A stretch of 64,000 bases of DNA. Source: Cylicocyclus nassatus (Eukaryota > Nematoda > Chromadorea > Rhabditida > Strongylidae). Below the pieces are notes generated by a model. It did no database searches. It was not told where the DNA came from and worked only from the letters and a program-made list of their open reading frames with translations. The position numbers and the translations under genes were made by a program. Below are positions 48,909 to 60,494 of the stretch, one piece after another (the stretch's first letter is position 1; each line of letters begins with the position of its first letter). The stretch covers positions 68,442,371-68,506,370 of the forward strand of contig CATQJL010000223.1 of assembly GCA_958299035.1 (NCBI GenBank), in the 5' to 3' direction.

Positions 48909-50168
48909 TCATGCGGGGTCTGCCGCTCTTGTACGTTTTCTCCATTCTTCTCGGTCTAAGGCCTGCTCTTCGTTCAGTTCAAGTTCTTTCATATCTGCTC
49001 TGATTCTGTCCAGCCATCGCAACTTAGGCCTTCCTCTTGGCCGCTTTCCTGGGACCTCTATCGACATAACAACTCTGGTTATGTGGCTTTCTTCTCTTCG
49101 CCTGACGTGCCCATACCATCGAAGGCGTTTTTCTTGCATCTTCTTGACAACCGGTGCGACGTTCATCATGCTTCGTATGGTGTCGTTCGAGATGTGGTCA
49201 AGCATCGTGACTCCTACAGTCCACCTCAGCATTCGTGTCTCCATCACACCGATCTTTCTTTCTTCGTAACGTGTGCAGGGCCAGCATTCGCTTCCGTACA
49301 GCGCTGTGGGTCGTACCACTGTACGGTATATCAGGGACTTCAGCTTCAGAGGCATACGTCTATCGCATAGGACTCCTGTGACGCTCCTCCACTTCATCCA
49401 TGCTGCATTCACTCTACTCGCTACTTCGTCTTCGAGACTACCATCTGCGGTGATACGGCTTCCAAGGTACTTGAAGGAGGTGGTCTTCTTGATTAGCGTA
49501 CCTCCAATCTGGATTGTTCCAGGTGTCTGCGTTCCTAACTCCATGTATTCTGTTTTCGCCATGTTCAGCTTCAGCCCGTGAACCTCCAGCTGATCCTTCC
49601 ATGTCTGCACATCTTTCTGGAGTTCATCTCTGCTTCTTGCCATTAGGATCACATCATCTGCGTACATGAGAGCCCACGGTGGTTGCCGTATGAAGTCCTT
49701 GACTATCGCATCCATGACGGTGATGAACAGGAGCGGCGAGAGTACGGATCCCTGATGTACACCGGCTTGTATCTTGAAGTCTTCTGATGGTCCTGCTGCT
49801 GTTTGGACGTAGCTCGTGGCTTCTTTGTAGATCATTTGTATCCATTGTATATAGTGCTCTGGTACCATGTGTCTACGTAACGCCCACCATATTATCTCGT
49901 GTGGTACTCTGTCGAACGCCTTCTCGAGATCTAGGAACGCGGCGTGTAATTCACATTGCTTCTCCCTGCTTCGTTCGATCATCACTCTGGTTGTGTGGAT
50001 GGCGTCCGTCGTGCTACAGCCTTTCACGAATCCACATTGGTTGGGAACCAGCTCTATGATGCGTCGAAGTCTTGTTTCCAGTATTCTTTCGAAGACCTTC
50101 AACGTGTGGCTCATCAGACGTATGGGTCTGTACGTGGAACAGTCAGCTATTTTCCTTTCTTCTTCCAT
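48909..50168 (-). pseudogene. RTE reverse transcriptase part (419 codons open)
   Basis: Reverse transcriptase domain: YRPIRLMSHTLKVFERIL near the start, NQCGFVKGCSTTDAI, AAFLDLEKAFDRVPH, GVHQGSVLSPLLF, the catalytic YADDVIL (codons at 49650-49664 for YADDV), then LKLNMAKTEYM and FKYLGSRI. The C terminus carries MLRWTVGVTMLDHISND and WYGHVRRREE, typical of RTE elements of nematodes. The frame is not the natural start: it joins the upstream frame near 50150-50168, where the upstream frame breaks after TIPIWKKKG. Ends at the TGA near 48909, some 26 bases from the A tail. Confidence 0.9.
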
Positions 50169-51322
50169 ATCGGTATTGTTGTGCTTCTACACCAGTCGCT
50201 CGGCATCTTCTTGAATTCTACTATCTGGTTTAGAAGTCGTGTTAGCCAAGTGACTCCAGCCTGCCCACATCCCTTCCAGAACTCGCTGGCGATGTCGTCT
50301 GGACCTGTTGCCTTTCCATTCTTCATCGTTGTTATGGCTATGCGGACTTCTTCTTCTGTGATGTTCTGTATCGGTCCTTGTACAGTTTCAGCTACTATCG
50401 TAGATGCCTTTTTGTAGCTTATAGATGCCAGTCCTTCGAAGTGCGCTCGCCATCGTTCACTTATGTCTTCTGGTCTTCTTAGAAGTCTTCCGTGCTCGTT
50501 CTTGATATTGTAGAAGTGATCCGTGTCATTTGTGGCTCTTGTTCGTCTTCTTGCGATTCGGTAGATTTCTCGCTCGCCTTCACGGGTGTGCAGCTTCCTG
50601 TAGAAATCTGCCATGTACGCTTGCTTTGCTTCTCTGACACTTCTCTTTGCTTCTCGCTTTGCACTTAGATACTTCTGATGTGCATCTTCTTCTCTTGACT
50701 TCTGCCATGCTTTGTAGGCCATCTTTTTTTTCTTGATGACTTCTTGAACAGCCTCATTCCACCACCATGTCTCCTTGTCAAGCTTTGATCTTCCTGGTTT
50801 GGTGCTTCCAAGTAGATTACTTGCCATTTGGTGGACGTTGTTCTTCAGATGTATCCAGGAATCTTCTGGTTCGTCTCCCAAGTCTGGTAAGGTCGACTCC
50901 ATTGCTGCCTTGGTTTCTAAGTTGTTCTTCAGCTTCCACCATTTGATTCGCACCTTCCCTTCCGTCATTGCTCTCCTTCTCCTGCTAATCGGAATGCTCA
51001 TGTCCAGAAGCAGCGGCCTATGTTGAGGTACGCAGTCTTCTCCAGGGATAACCTTGGTGTCCTTCACATGCTTGAATTCTCGCTGTCGCAGCATCCAGAA
51101 GTCTATCTGCGATTGACGGCCTCCACTGGCATACGTAATTAGATGATTGGTCTTCTTGATGAAGTATGTGTTCGCTAATGCCAAGTCGTGAGCCGTGGCG
51201 AACTCCAGAATACGATCACCCTCGTCATTACGTGTGCCATATCCATGGTTTCCATGACATCTCTGTAGACCAATTCGCCGTTCTCCCACGTGACCGTTGA
51301 GGTCTGCGCCGATCAGTAACAT
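50147..51322 (-). pseudogene. RTE endonuclease C-terminal part and linker (391 codons open)
   Basis: Starts in the endonuclease at MLLIGADLNGHVGERR (the D-x-N catalytic element) and continues through GVHQ-independent linker sequence such as TWWWNEAVQEVIKKKKMAYK, AKREAKRSVREAKQAYM and GKATGPDDIASEFWKG, the conserved entry to the RT domain. The same frame extends upstream past the ATG to about 51440 (reading AYAPQVGCGEAEKEEFW), where it meets the first frameshift. Confidence 0.88.
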
Positions 51323-51420
51323 CTCTTCTTCTGGTATCGAGCTGATGTAGTCGTCAAGCTTTTGCCAGAATTCTTCTTTCTCAGCTTCTCCGCATCCAAC
51401 TTGAGGTGCATATGCTGTTA

Positions 51421-51885
51421 CTACGCGAAGCTTCTTCTTCCGGTATCTAATCCTACGCTCATGAGACGGTCGCTTACTCGTTCTACGTCAATTATCCTGT
51501 CTCTTAGTGCTTCGGAGATAACTATGCCGACACCATTCCTGCTGTTGCTAGTACCTTTGTACAAAAGCTTGAAGCCGTCACCTATATCTCTTGCCTTCTC
51601 TCCTTTCCATCTGGTCTCTTGTATACAGGCGATGTCAACTCTACGTCTTCTGAGAAGATCTGCCACTTCGCGATGTCGACCTGTAAGGGAACCCACGTTG
51701 AGGGTAGCTAGACGAAGCCTTTCTGATGACTTGAATCCATGCCTTTGGTGAGCTAGCTTTTTTGGCCGTCCCCGCCCACCTTGTTGAAACGGTAACCCTA
51801 GCCTGCTGTTCGCATTCGTCGGGCCCAAATGCGCGTCGCCTCCGGGGAACGCCCTAGCTTTTACTCGAGTATTCTGATGAAACAT
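51421..51885 (-). pseudogene. RTE endonuclease N-terminal part (154 codons open)
   Basis: AP-type endonuclease start: LRLATLNVGSLTGRHREVAD, VDIACIQETRWKGEKARDI (catalytic E), NGVGIVISEALRDRI, VERVSDRLMSV. The first ATG in this frame is at 51885; the region before LRLATLNV (RVKARAFPGGDAHLG) is typical low-conservation N terminus. The frame runs into a stop just after DRLMSV because of a frameshift at about 51450. Confidence 0.88.
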
Positions 51886-52000
51886 AAAAGAGCATATTGA
51901 TGCGACGGGTTGTCTTCCTCAGCCGGCTTGTCGCTTGCTTCCTTTGGATAAGCAGCCTGACGCTGGATTCGCGGGCAGAGCTTTTTGCCAAAGAAATTAG

Positions 52001-52074
52001 GCCCGCCGCGGATCCGAACCTGTGACCTTTCTCGCAGAAGTCAAGGGCACTAACCTCTCGGCCAGCTCTGCCCC
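52001..52074 (-). other. tRNA-like 5' head of the RTE with Pol III box A and box B
   Basis: Read on the minus strand from the exact 5' end of the element: GGGGCAGAGC, then TGGCCGAGAGG (52054-52064), an RNA polymerase III box A of tRNA type, and GGTTCGGATCC (52010-52020), a box B, at tRNA-like spacing, 74 bases in all. It resembles a serine/leucine tRNA, but the T and anticodon stems do not pair well, so it is not a working tRNA gene. Such a head is usual for SINEs and not usual for RTE elements. Confidence 0.6.
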
Positions 52075-53797
52075 TGATTGCCATCGCGCAGTGGGTGGCT
52101 TATATTACAAAGATTATTGGCTAGAAGGATTAGAGATAGAGGGATGGAGGGATACAAGGGATAGAGGATACATGACAATTTCTTCAAACAAAAGGACAGC
52201 ACTTTCAGACCTCATTTTCAGCCCGTAGACAATATTTTCAGCCCTATTCTAACTTTCTGCCGCCTTTTGAGTAACATCTTTTAGACGTCTGAGGCAGAAA
52301 TACACAACGTGCTTTTCGTGTTTGTAATAACGACTTTCTCTTGACTATAGCGAATTTTCCCGCTTTGTTTATATGCAATTATTCCTGTATTTAAATAATA
52401 ATTCTACTCCACGCAGAGCAAAACCAACAATCTACAGTGAGATTTTCTAATAAATTGGTCATTCGTTTAGCCAAACCATAACTCTTAATGAAAATTTCTT
52501 CACAACCATTGCAATGTTTTAATCACTTACATGTGGTTTTGTTTTGATTCTATCCATATCTCAAAAATTGGTAAAAAGATCTTTGCACATCAATTTATCG
52601 CCTTACAAAAAAGTACAGCGAGAAAATGCGAATTTGACGCGTGCGATGAAACATCGTAAGAGATGTTGAAAATAATGGAAATAATGAATACTTATTCGTC
52701 GTCCCGACAGTCTAAAACACAAATCAAAGTCAATATTGACGGTGACCATCTGCCTTAAGATAAGGCTACTTTAGTGGTGTGATTGTCGGTTACTTTTTTA
52801 TTTTTTCCTGGTTAATAGGCGAAATAAAGATTTTAGTTGATGTTGTTACAAAAAAAACGGGATAATCAAATTACTTTTCTTAAGCTTTTTACCTCGACAT
52901 TCACTGGTAGCTATACAAATGCAAAAAAGTCTTTTCATACTTCACACTTGTATACACGATATAAACTGCGTTCCTTCAAACTAACATAAATAATGTTTCG
53001 AGATTTGTGTATTTCTGACCTTTCTTAAGTCGAGCAACACTTGGTTAAGAGACGTTGTGTAAACTTCTGTACCTCATGCCATACAGCCTGTTTGGCCTGA
53101 TTTCTATTGTGTTGACAACACTTTGGTCAAAAAAAAGAGCCAGTTCATTACTCTACCTGAAAGAGTGCATTTTCAGGATTCAGTCGATAGAGAGAGCTTA
53201 CTAAAATGTCATCGAAAGCCCCAGTTTCAGCGGAATTCGACATTCAGTTGTAAGGGTGGAGATACTGCCTCAAAAACAAGCCCAAAATTTTCACGATTTG
53301 GAGTACTTCAAAAGTTGAACAAAAGTGCCGAGGTAAGAATACATTCTAGCATTTCACAAAAATCCTGCTCAACCGAATTCCTATCAATAACAAAGAATAC
53401 CGATACCAATTAAATTACTTTTTCCATAGTAAAGGAAACAGAAAAACTCGTGTTTTTGACAGGGAATAGAAAAATTGTTTAGAAGTGCCATAAGAATGTT
53501 AATTTCTTATAAATATAGAGAAGCTGCTCCACTGCTTTGAAGTAAGGGCACAGAGCAGGATGACAGAGGATCTGGGCGTTCAGACGATGGCCTAAAACTT
53601 TTGCGTGCACAAAGCTGGATGTTTCACTTGCACGTCATTTCAGTCATTATTAGAATTTGCATAAATAGGATTTCAATCCAGCTCATAGAGTAGGGTCAGA
53701 CTCTCTATGCTTCAATACAAGGGATGTTCCGCTCAAAATAGAATTATCCTTTGTATCTTGAGCCTTCACCAAGGTTACTGTTATTACAACGTTTATT

Positions 53798-53833
53798 AGG
53801 CTAACGTTTCGGCTAACTTTCCTTCATCGGAGC
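53798..53833 (-). ncRNA. degraded hammerhead-like motif in copy A
   Basis: Minus strand: CCGATGA where CTGATGA is expected, AGGAAAG, then GCCGAAAC and GTT followed by AGCC. The core is mutated at one invariant base. The B counterpart (about 62694-62720) keeps CTGAAGG and GCCGAAA. Both lie 3' of a Penelope endonuclease tail. Confidence 0.35.
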
Positions 53834-53954
53834 ATATAAGTGAGGAACATAAAAGATCCACTCGCCCAACGTCTTATCATTTGCAGTAAAAAAAGGTCAA
53901 ATGTGTGAAAAGATAACTTAGCTTGAGCAATTCACCTTGGACTTGAAGTCGAGA

Positions 53955-54155
53955 CCACTCACCAAGAGTGACATGCAATGAATGAGTGAATAGGGTTTTT
54001 GGAAAAAAAAAGCTTGGAAGAAGCAGATTGACCCACATAATCCGAGAAGCGGCTCGAACTCATATGTTATGGCAAGACACTCGTCTTTTCTGCTCACACG
54101 TAGATTTATATTGAAATCCAACAGGCCTCTAATGTTTTGCGCGCCGCAACCCTGT
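53955..54155 (-). pseudogene. C-terminal fragment of a Penelope endonuclease, copy A
   Basis: Minus strand: a decayed NIRGLLDFNIN stretch where LEAFWIHA is expected, then VSRKDECLAITYEFEPLLG, matching NRKEECLSITRGLAPYLG of the 37929-38378 element. The GIY-YIG core is missing or unrecognisable. Confidence 0.55.
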
Positions 54156-54839
54156 TTCTCTAGACAGAACTGAAACTGAAACAGAACTGAGACGTAGGTG
54201 TAAAAAAATGTTCCTCACTAATGACTGTAGCGAGGGCGAGTTGGTTGAAACGTTAGCACTTATAAACATTACAATAATGACTCAAACTACGTCAAAGTTC
54301 GAAGAGAGTTGCTCATGGATTTAATTCTCCTTGACTGACCGGATCTCATAAAAAGGATAAAGGTCTCCGCGTCTCAATACCCTCTGCAACCATGCGGCGA
54401 ACGAACTCCACTTCAAAGTCTAAGAGGCTACTGAATGCGTGCGAGCCTTATATGCAAGAAAAAAGACGGATCTAATCGTAAGACTCGATTCTTAGAGCAC
54501 GATATTACAAAGGATGCAATTTTTTTAATCACATATCACCTCAACTCGGACTTGATATAATTTCGGTGGATAATTCAATGATAATAAACAGCTTAAACAG
54601 CTCTACTCTGGCGCAAAAAATGATGCTCTTTGTTATTACAGAAAGGACACCAACTTAGCAAACTTACGGAAATCCATGTCATTTCAAGGGATATTACGCC
54701 AAAGGCGCTCCCCATGATTCAATACAATTCCGACCGGCGCGCAGGACACTTGTTATATGAATGCGCGGTTATGCACCCACTTACCCACCATTGGTTCATG
54801 TGTGTAGTTATGTGTTAACAAGGAGCGGTAACTTATTAT

Positions 54840-55182
54840 TCTTATATATAAAGCTGGAAGTTTGTTTGTCTGTCTGTATTTATGCAAAGTTCGAGCTACG
54901 GGGCTGAGAGTTGGCACAGGGGGTAGGTGGGCGTGCTGATTACGAATAAAATATTAGTTTCTGGAATTATCGATTACTTTTACCGATTTTTATCGATTTT
55001 TTGCAAAGTTTAAGCTGAGGGTGGGGCTGGCACAGGTGGGTATTTTAACACGCCCTTTACTGACACAGCGGGAACAGAGAATTGTCATGTAGAAGGCTCA
55101 AAGGAAGGTGATACAGGGGGTAGGATGGGACCTTTACCATAGTGTTTTGACAGGGCTGAGCGGAGCCGGGTAAGCCAGCTAG
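54840..55182 (+). mobile_element. short Helitron-like element
   Basis: Begins TCTTATATATAAAGCTGGAA and ends gccgggtaagccagCTAG followed by T, the CTRR-type 3' end of Helitrons; no terminal inverted repeats. A shortened relative of 35488-35993. The corresponding part of copy B (about 63545-63690) lacks it. Confidence 0.65.
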
Positions 55183-55560
55183 TGCAGAATACCCAGAATA
55201 TCTCGTTACTCTTCGACAAGATGGGTCCATTCTCCGTAATTCCCAAAGCCCCGAACGAAATTAGTGCTGATAAACAGCGTGGTTCTTTTTTGTCTAAGTA
55301 TTACTTATGCAAGTTCTTTATGCCCAGTTGCTGTTCAGCAACCTACACATTTCATTTCATATTATTCTCACTGCAAACGCAATGATTCACAGTATTAGAA
55401 GTATAAGAAATTAGATTTAGCTTGCGAGTATCAATGATACTTTATGAGATGCAGTTAAAACAAATGCACATTAATCCAATATTAGTTTGAACCTGCAAAA
55501 TTCACTCTAAGCTCCTTTGCATTTGAACGACAAGTTTGCAAAGATAAGTACCGATCACAC

Positions 55561-57944
55561 TCGGAAACATGCAGACAGCAGACCAAAATACTGTTGATCT
55601 ACTTCAAGCCCTGTACTAATCTGGAAAACCTTTCATAGACTTACGTTTGATCACTGATGTGTTTAGAAAACGCGACGAGAACAGGGCATCACACGCGACA
55701 AAAGCATTGGTTTTGTAATTCCGCTTACTATACCGTAGTCTGAGCACAATATAATCTTGCAAAAGTACAGGATAAATTTATTTTTAACGAGCGTCTCTTA
55801 TTCGCTATGGAAATAATGGGGCGTGCGCACTTTGTCGACGGGTTTACCGCGCGAAGCAAAATTTTGCAGAGGACGCTCATTCTGCAGGATTATATTGTGC
55901 TCAGATACGGTATAGTAAGCTGAAGTTTTTGATAATCTTTCTGAGGTGAAGCCTTTGATCAAAATCAGGCTTTATTCACTGCTTGCACTATGTGAACACT
56001 GCTGGACAACAATTACTCGTGCCTGCAACAAGTGACACGCTAATCTTTGTCAAATAGCGATTGCCGATTGAGAATTGTTACACAAGTGCTATAAAAGAGG
56101 AAAGATTTGGCAATCCCTCATGTTCGCATCTGCTTTTTTCGAACTCATTTCGTGTCTCATGAGCAGCTTATCCATGATAGGTGTTTGTACCGTAAAACTA
56201 TTCGAACTGTGTAAACAAACTGCAGAAAAATTATGCTTTTGCCAGTCTTTGTGTTGTCGAATTTTGAAGTGGCTGATTACCATGATTACTATGAGAAGTT
56301 CAGCTACAGCTACACTAACAAGGCCTTCCCATTTGAAGGCTTCGTGATCTTGAGAACTGCCAAGTGTTTGTGGACTTTTAGCAGATTGTAACATATTTTA
56401 CTGCACTCGCAATTACCGATTTTGAAACGATTCATGCTGAATTGAAGACTTGCTAGACGAGTAGAATTTTCAATCCAATAGTATTTTGTATGAAAGCACG
56501 ATAATGTTGAGTTGACTGCCTTTCCATTACTTTGTAGTAAAAATAGCCTATATTGCAAAAGATGCAGTTCTCCCTTCGAAAACTTTTGTACATTTTCACT
56601 CTAATCATGGAAAAGTTGTACAGAAGTGAAAAGAACATTGATATGTTTGAAAATGCAAGGGAAGCTTTTGTATGTTTGCTCAGGACTCTTCTACTATGCA
56701 AATGCATTCTTGTGCAGAGTGCATTCGTTTCAATTATGCCAAACGCAACTTACATCATCAAAAGCCAACCTACTGCTATGTGTCATTAGTAGAGTTTGGT
56801 CAGCCGTTATCGATAAACTCAGATTTGAGTTCAGTCAAAATGACAACTCGAGGTTGCTTCAATTTATTCCGGTACGAAACAATAAAACTCAGCTTTTCAC
56901 TAAATTCTGCAAATAAACATCTTACCAGTAGTGTTGAAGTGTCGGCGCGTGGATTAGTCTACGTCCGAGAACATACAGTACCCACACTAATTATTCGACA
57001 GAAAACGCAAAAACTGACGATCCGCGTTTTTTTCGTTTTTTCTTCATAACTTCCTTCAAATTGCATAAAATACAAATCCGAAGAAGGCATGATGCTCAGC
57101 TCGTCAAGATGAATCTTCTGATTTATTGCACTCTCGTACTATTCTGTTTTCAATATGCTCGATTTTTGTGTGAGGACGGGTATTCGTAGTGGTGTAACTC
57201 AGCGATGAACACACATGGACGATTCAAGTAAACATGGGTCAGTAGTGCTGTCCCCGTAGATTATCATGTATTAGTGAGTAGCGAAGGATTCCCTTTCTAT
57301 TGGGAAAGATAGGCCGTTTAATTTTGAAAAAATCGATTCTCTCAAATTTTCGTTACCGTAACCCTACAGTAAGACGCTAATTTGCAGAGCAGGTGTGTTT
57401 TTCGTGATCAGCAGGTTAGATAACCTCTATGCGCAAGTTTTCCAAGGAATTCAGAACCTTTCATTTTTTCTCGTTCTAAGCTGTGAAGCTCGCCGACGGG
57501 TTTTGGCTAAAATATTGATGATCTTGGATTGACCGGAAACTTCGCCCATAGAGGTTTTCGGACTCGCTGATTACAGAAATAGTGCCCTCTGTGCAGCATA
57601 AATTCTTTTGGCAGAGTTATGCTGAGGGGAATGCTGCGATACTACGCAAGTTCCTAAGTTTGTCTGCCCTTTGCGCGTGTCTGTTGGACAACTCACCTGC
57701 TCCTTTTTGTAATTTGAAATCACTAGAGGCAGTGCTCTTAGAGCATGCTTGAAGTGGGCCTTTACCTATATTGGTCGCCGAACTGTGAGCTGACGAACTC
57801 ACGTCCGCATGAAAATCGTTCGAAATTTTAAGATCGCACATTTTGGCCAAATATCGCCGCGAATGGTTACAGATGACTCTGATTGCAGATATTATGTTTA
57901 TATACACATGTCAATTGCTAATTTATGCCGCATACTGCTGCTTA
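55561..57944. other. single-copy stretch between segments A and B
   Basis: The only structured element is the TIR pair at 55723-55920. A group of overlapping + strand frames at 56553-57049, the longest 125 codons (56672-57049), has several cysteines but no domain that I recognise and no clear splice context; I do not call it a gene. Segment B may have a counterpart beyond the window. Confidence 0.35.
55723..55920. mobile_element. 198-bp TIR element
   Basis: gcttactataccgta at the left and tacggtatagtaagc at the right, with the match continuing inward through gagcacaatataat. GC-rich centre. Superfamily not assigned. Confidence 0.7.
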
Positions 57945-58444
57945 NNNNNNNNNNNNNNNNNNNNNNNNNNNNNNNNNNNNNNNNNNNNNNNNNNNNNNNN
58001 NNNNNNNNNNNNNNNNNNNNNNNNNNNNNNNNNNNNNNNNNNNNNNNNNNNNNNNNNNNNNNNNNNNNNNNNNNNNNNNNNNNNNNNNNNNNNNNNNNNN
58101 NNNNNNNNNNNNNNNNNNNNNNNNNNNNNNNNNNNNNNNNNNNNNNNNNNNNNNNNNNNNNNNNNNNNNNNNNNNNNNNNNNNNNNNNNNNNNNNNNNNN
58201 NNNNNNNNNNNNNNNNNNNNNNNNNNNNNNNNNNNNNNNNNNNNNNNNNNNNNNNNNNNNNNNNNNNNNNNNNNNNNNNNNNNNNNNNNNNNNNNNNNNN
58301 NNNNNNNNNNNNNNNNNNNNNNNNNNNNNNNNNNNNNNNNNNNNNNNNNNNNNNNNNNNNNNNNNNNNNNNNNNNNNNNNNNNNNNNNNNNNNNNNNNNN
58401 NNNNNNNNNNNNNNNNNNNNNNNNNNNNNNNNNNNNNNNNNNNN
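57945..58444. other. assembly gap, 500 N
   Basis: A run of exactly 500 undetermined bases, the usual placeholder length. Open frames that cross it are meaningless. Confidence 0.99.
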
Positions 58445-59002
58445 TGCACCCTAAAAGATAGGTGCCACTCATTGATGAGTGATTTGCCACTCAAACACCT
58501 GCTTGCTAGCGACCCATAGGATCGCTAATCAAGCTGAATGTATGTTTGTCTGTCTGTATGTATGTGTGTCTATATGTGTGCACGTGTATTCCGAATAGAG
58601 AATTTCATTTATGAACCTTTTGTAGGGTACTTTTCGTCCCGACCGATGTCAATTTTATTAAGTTTTTATTTGTAAGCTTTGAGCTACGGGCTGGGACTTG
58701 GCCCAGAGCCTAAGTGAGTGTACTACCTACGGATAAAATATTAGCCTTTAGGATTATCAATCACTTTTATCGATGTCATTGTTTGCAAACTTTGAACTAC
58801 GGGTAGGGCGAGGGTATGCCATCCACTGCACAATGTAGTCGTGACAGGCCTGCACAACTGCTTTACAATCCGAAATGCGGAGTGTTTTCGTGGTCCTTAT
58901 CTAGGCGATGTCAAATGTGTTTTTTTGTTTTTATGAAGTTATGTCAATGTATAAAGAGTCTACACCAGCAAAATAAATTTCTTGCGAAGCACTAATATAA
59001 TA

Positions 59003-59708
59003 CTAGGTTGGTGCAAAAATTCTTTCCCACCATCAAAAATTCATAACTTATTGAATTCTCAACGAGTTGCAAGAACTAAATTTTGTGTAAGAGAGGAACT
59101 CATGCTCTTTGCAACTGTACTTGAACTGTTCGTTAATGTCTACCAATGAAGGAGATAGAAGCTAAAAACCAAAATCAGTCAAAATTCGAATTTTTCGTGT
59201 AGGGTCATAAAAAATCGGAAACTTGCGATAATAATGAGGGCAATCAGTATTGTAGGCTCTTTCACAAGCTCTTTCCAACAGTGCAAAGCTTGTGCTGATT
59301 GATCGTCTCTGTGAAAAGTTACGAATTTCGTGAAAAATGCCAAAATAAATCAATTTCGCCCTTTTGTATTGCTTGCTCGAAAATCGTGACTTTTCATAGA
59401 GACGCTCAATCAGCGCAAACTTTGCACAGTCAGAAAGGGCTGGTGAAAGAACTTACAATACCGACTGCTCCTGTTTTTGTTGCAAGTTTCCGATTTTTTA
59501 TGACCCTACACGAAAAATTCAAATTTTGAGTGATTTTGGTTTTGAGCTTCTATCTCCTTCATTTGTATACATTGACGAACAGTTCAGGTACAGATGCAAA
59601 GAGCATGAGTTCCTCTCTTACACAAAATTTAGTTCTTGCAAATTCATTGAGGATCCAGCAAGTTATGAATTTTTAATTTGGGGGGAAAGAACTTTTGCAC
59701 CAACCTAA
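59003..59708. mobile_element. mariner-type foldback element, third family (706 bp)
   Basis: Starts ctaggttggtgcaaaaattc, ends with the inverted counterpart gcaccaacctaa, with TA on both sides (59001-59002, 59709-59710). Virtually the whole element is a palindrome of two arms of about 350 bases, sharing gagaggaactcatgctcttt and catgagttcctctct, and gaaggagatagaagct and its inverse. No coding capacity. Only in copy B. Confidence 0.9.
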
Positions 59709-60494
59709 TATTATATTGAAAGTAAGATGGACCGTGAGACACTCACCTCATAACGACGAGTCTATGGCATAGGAGCCGCGTACTTTTAACTGTTGTGTTT
59801 TGTGTCCGCTTTACATGAAAAGTTACAAATCATCTAAAAACAAGAGAGTTTTCCATATGGAATTTTTCAAAATCAACGTTTGGGTTTTAGCGTCCTTCGC
59901 AATGTACTAGATTGTTTCGAAAGTTCCGTCCAGTTTGCCAAAATCTTAATCCTTAATTCAACTTGTTATAACTTTTTTCGGAGTCCACATTTACAATCGA
60001 AACTTTGGGCGTCAATAGAGCTTTTGGCTCTCCTCATGTATGACAGGTAAAAAAGCAAGCGAGGGTGAAGCAAAATTAGCGTTGAAGATTCTCCAAAACG
60101 TAGTAATGGCCATTAATAAAGCCTGGCAGTCATACACTTGATTGCCATCGCGCAGTGGGTGGCTTATAATACAAAGATTATTGGCTTACGGGATTAGAGG
60201 CAGAGGGATGGAAGGATACAAGGGAGGATACATGACAATTTCTTTAAACAAAAGGGCAGCACTTGCAGCCTTCATTTTCAGCCCATAGGCAGTATTTTCA
60301 GTTTCAGCCCTATGCCAACTTTCTGCCGCCTTTTGAGTAACATATTTTTGACGTCTGAGGCAGAAATACACAGCGTGCTTTTCGTGTTTGTAATAACGAC
60401 TTTCTATTGACTACGCGAGTTTTCTCGCTTTGTTCATAAAATGCAATTATTCCTGTATTTAAATAATAATTCTACTCCACGCAGAGCAAAACCA

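Larger units (their letters stand above)
48883..52074 (-). mobile_element. RTE-type non-LTR retrotransposon, near full length (3.19 kb)
   Basis: Flanked by a perfect 17-bp direct repeat tgattgccatcgcgcag (48866-48882 and 52075-52091); the same 17-mer occurs once, uninterrupted, in copy B at 60139-60155. The 3' end, at the low-coordinate side, is a short A tail (T8 on the + strand at 48883-48890). The 5' end opens with a tRNA-like stretch. One reading frame of about 990 codons, endonuclease then reverse transcriptase, is broken by two frameshifts, so this copy is dead or carries assembly errors. The order APE endonuclease then RT, the single ORF, short 3' UTR and size fit the RTE clade. Confidence 0.93.
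47480..55560. repeat. segmental duplication, copy A
   Basis: Aligns with 58445-64000 in the same orientation at roughly 90 percent identity by eye in the best parts (for example 52092-52436 against 60156-60496). Differences are a 420-bp stretch with a hairpin (47549-47966) only in A, the RTE (48883-52074) only in A, the foldback elements at 59003 and 60495 only in B, and a Helitron-like piece (54840-55182) only in A. Includes block R sequence and a Penelope endonuclease fragment. Confidence 0.85.

Noticed and set aside
48835..51751. Many + strand open frames of 83-153 codons (for example 49956-50417, 49867-50214, 51362-51751)
   Set aside because: They are antisense shadows of the RTE coding frames, which carry the recognisable endonuclease and RT motifs.
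52001..52074. A functional tRNA gene
   Set aside because: Box A and box B are good, but the T stem and anticodon stem do not pair and the sequence is the 5' end of a retrotransposon with matching target duplication.
56672..57049. 125-codon + strand frame with several cysteines
   Set aside because: No signal peptide, domain or clear exon structure; kept only as a remark in the description of the region.
57809..58519. Open frames of 178-236 codons on both strands
   Set aside because: They run through the 500-N gap and consist mostly of undetermined residues.
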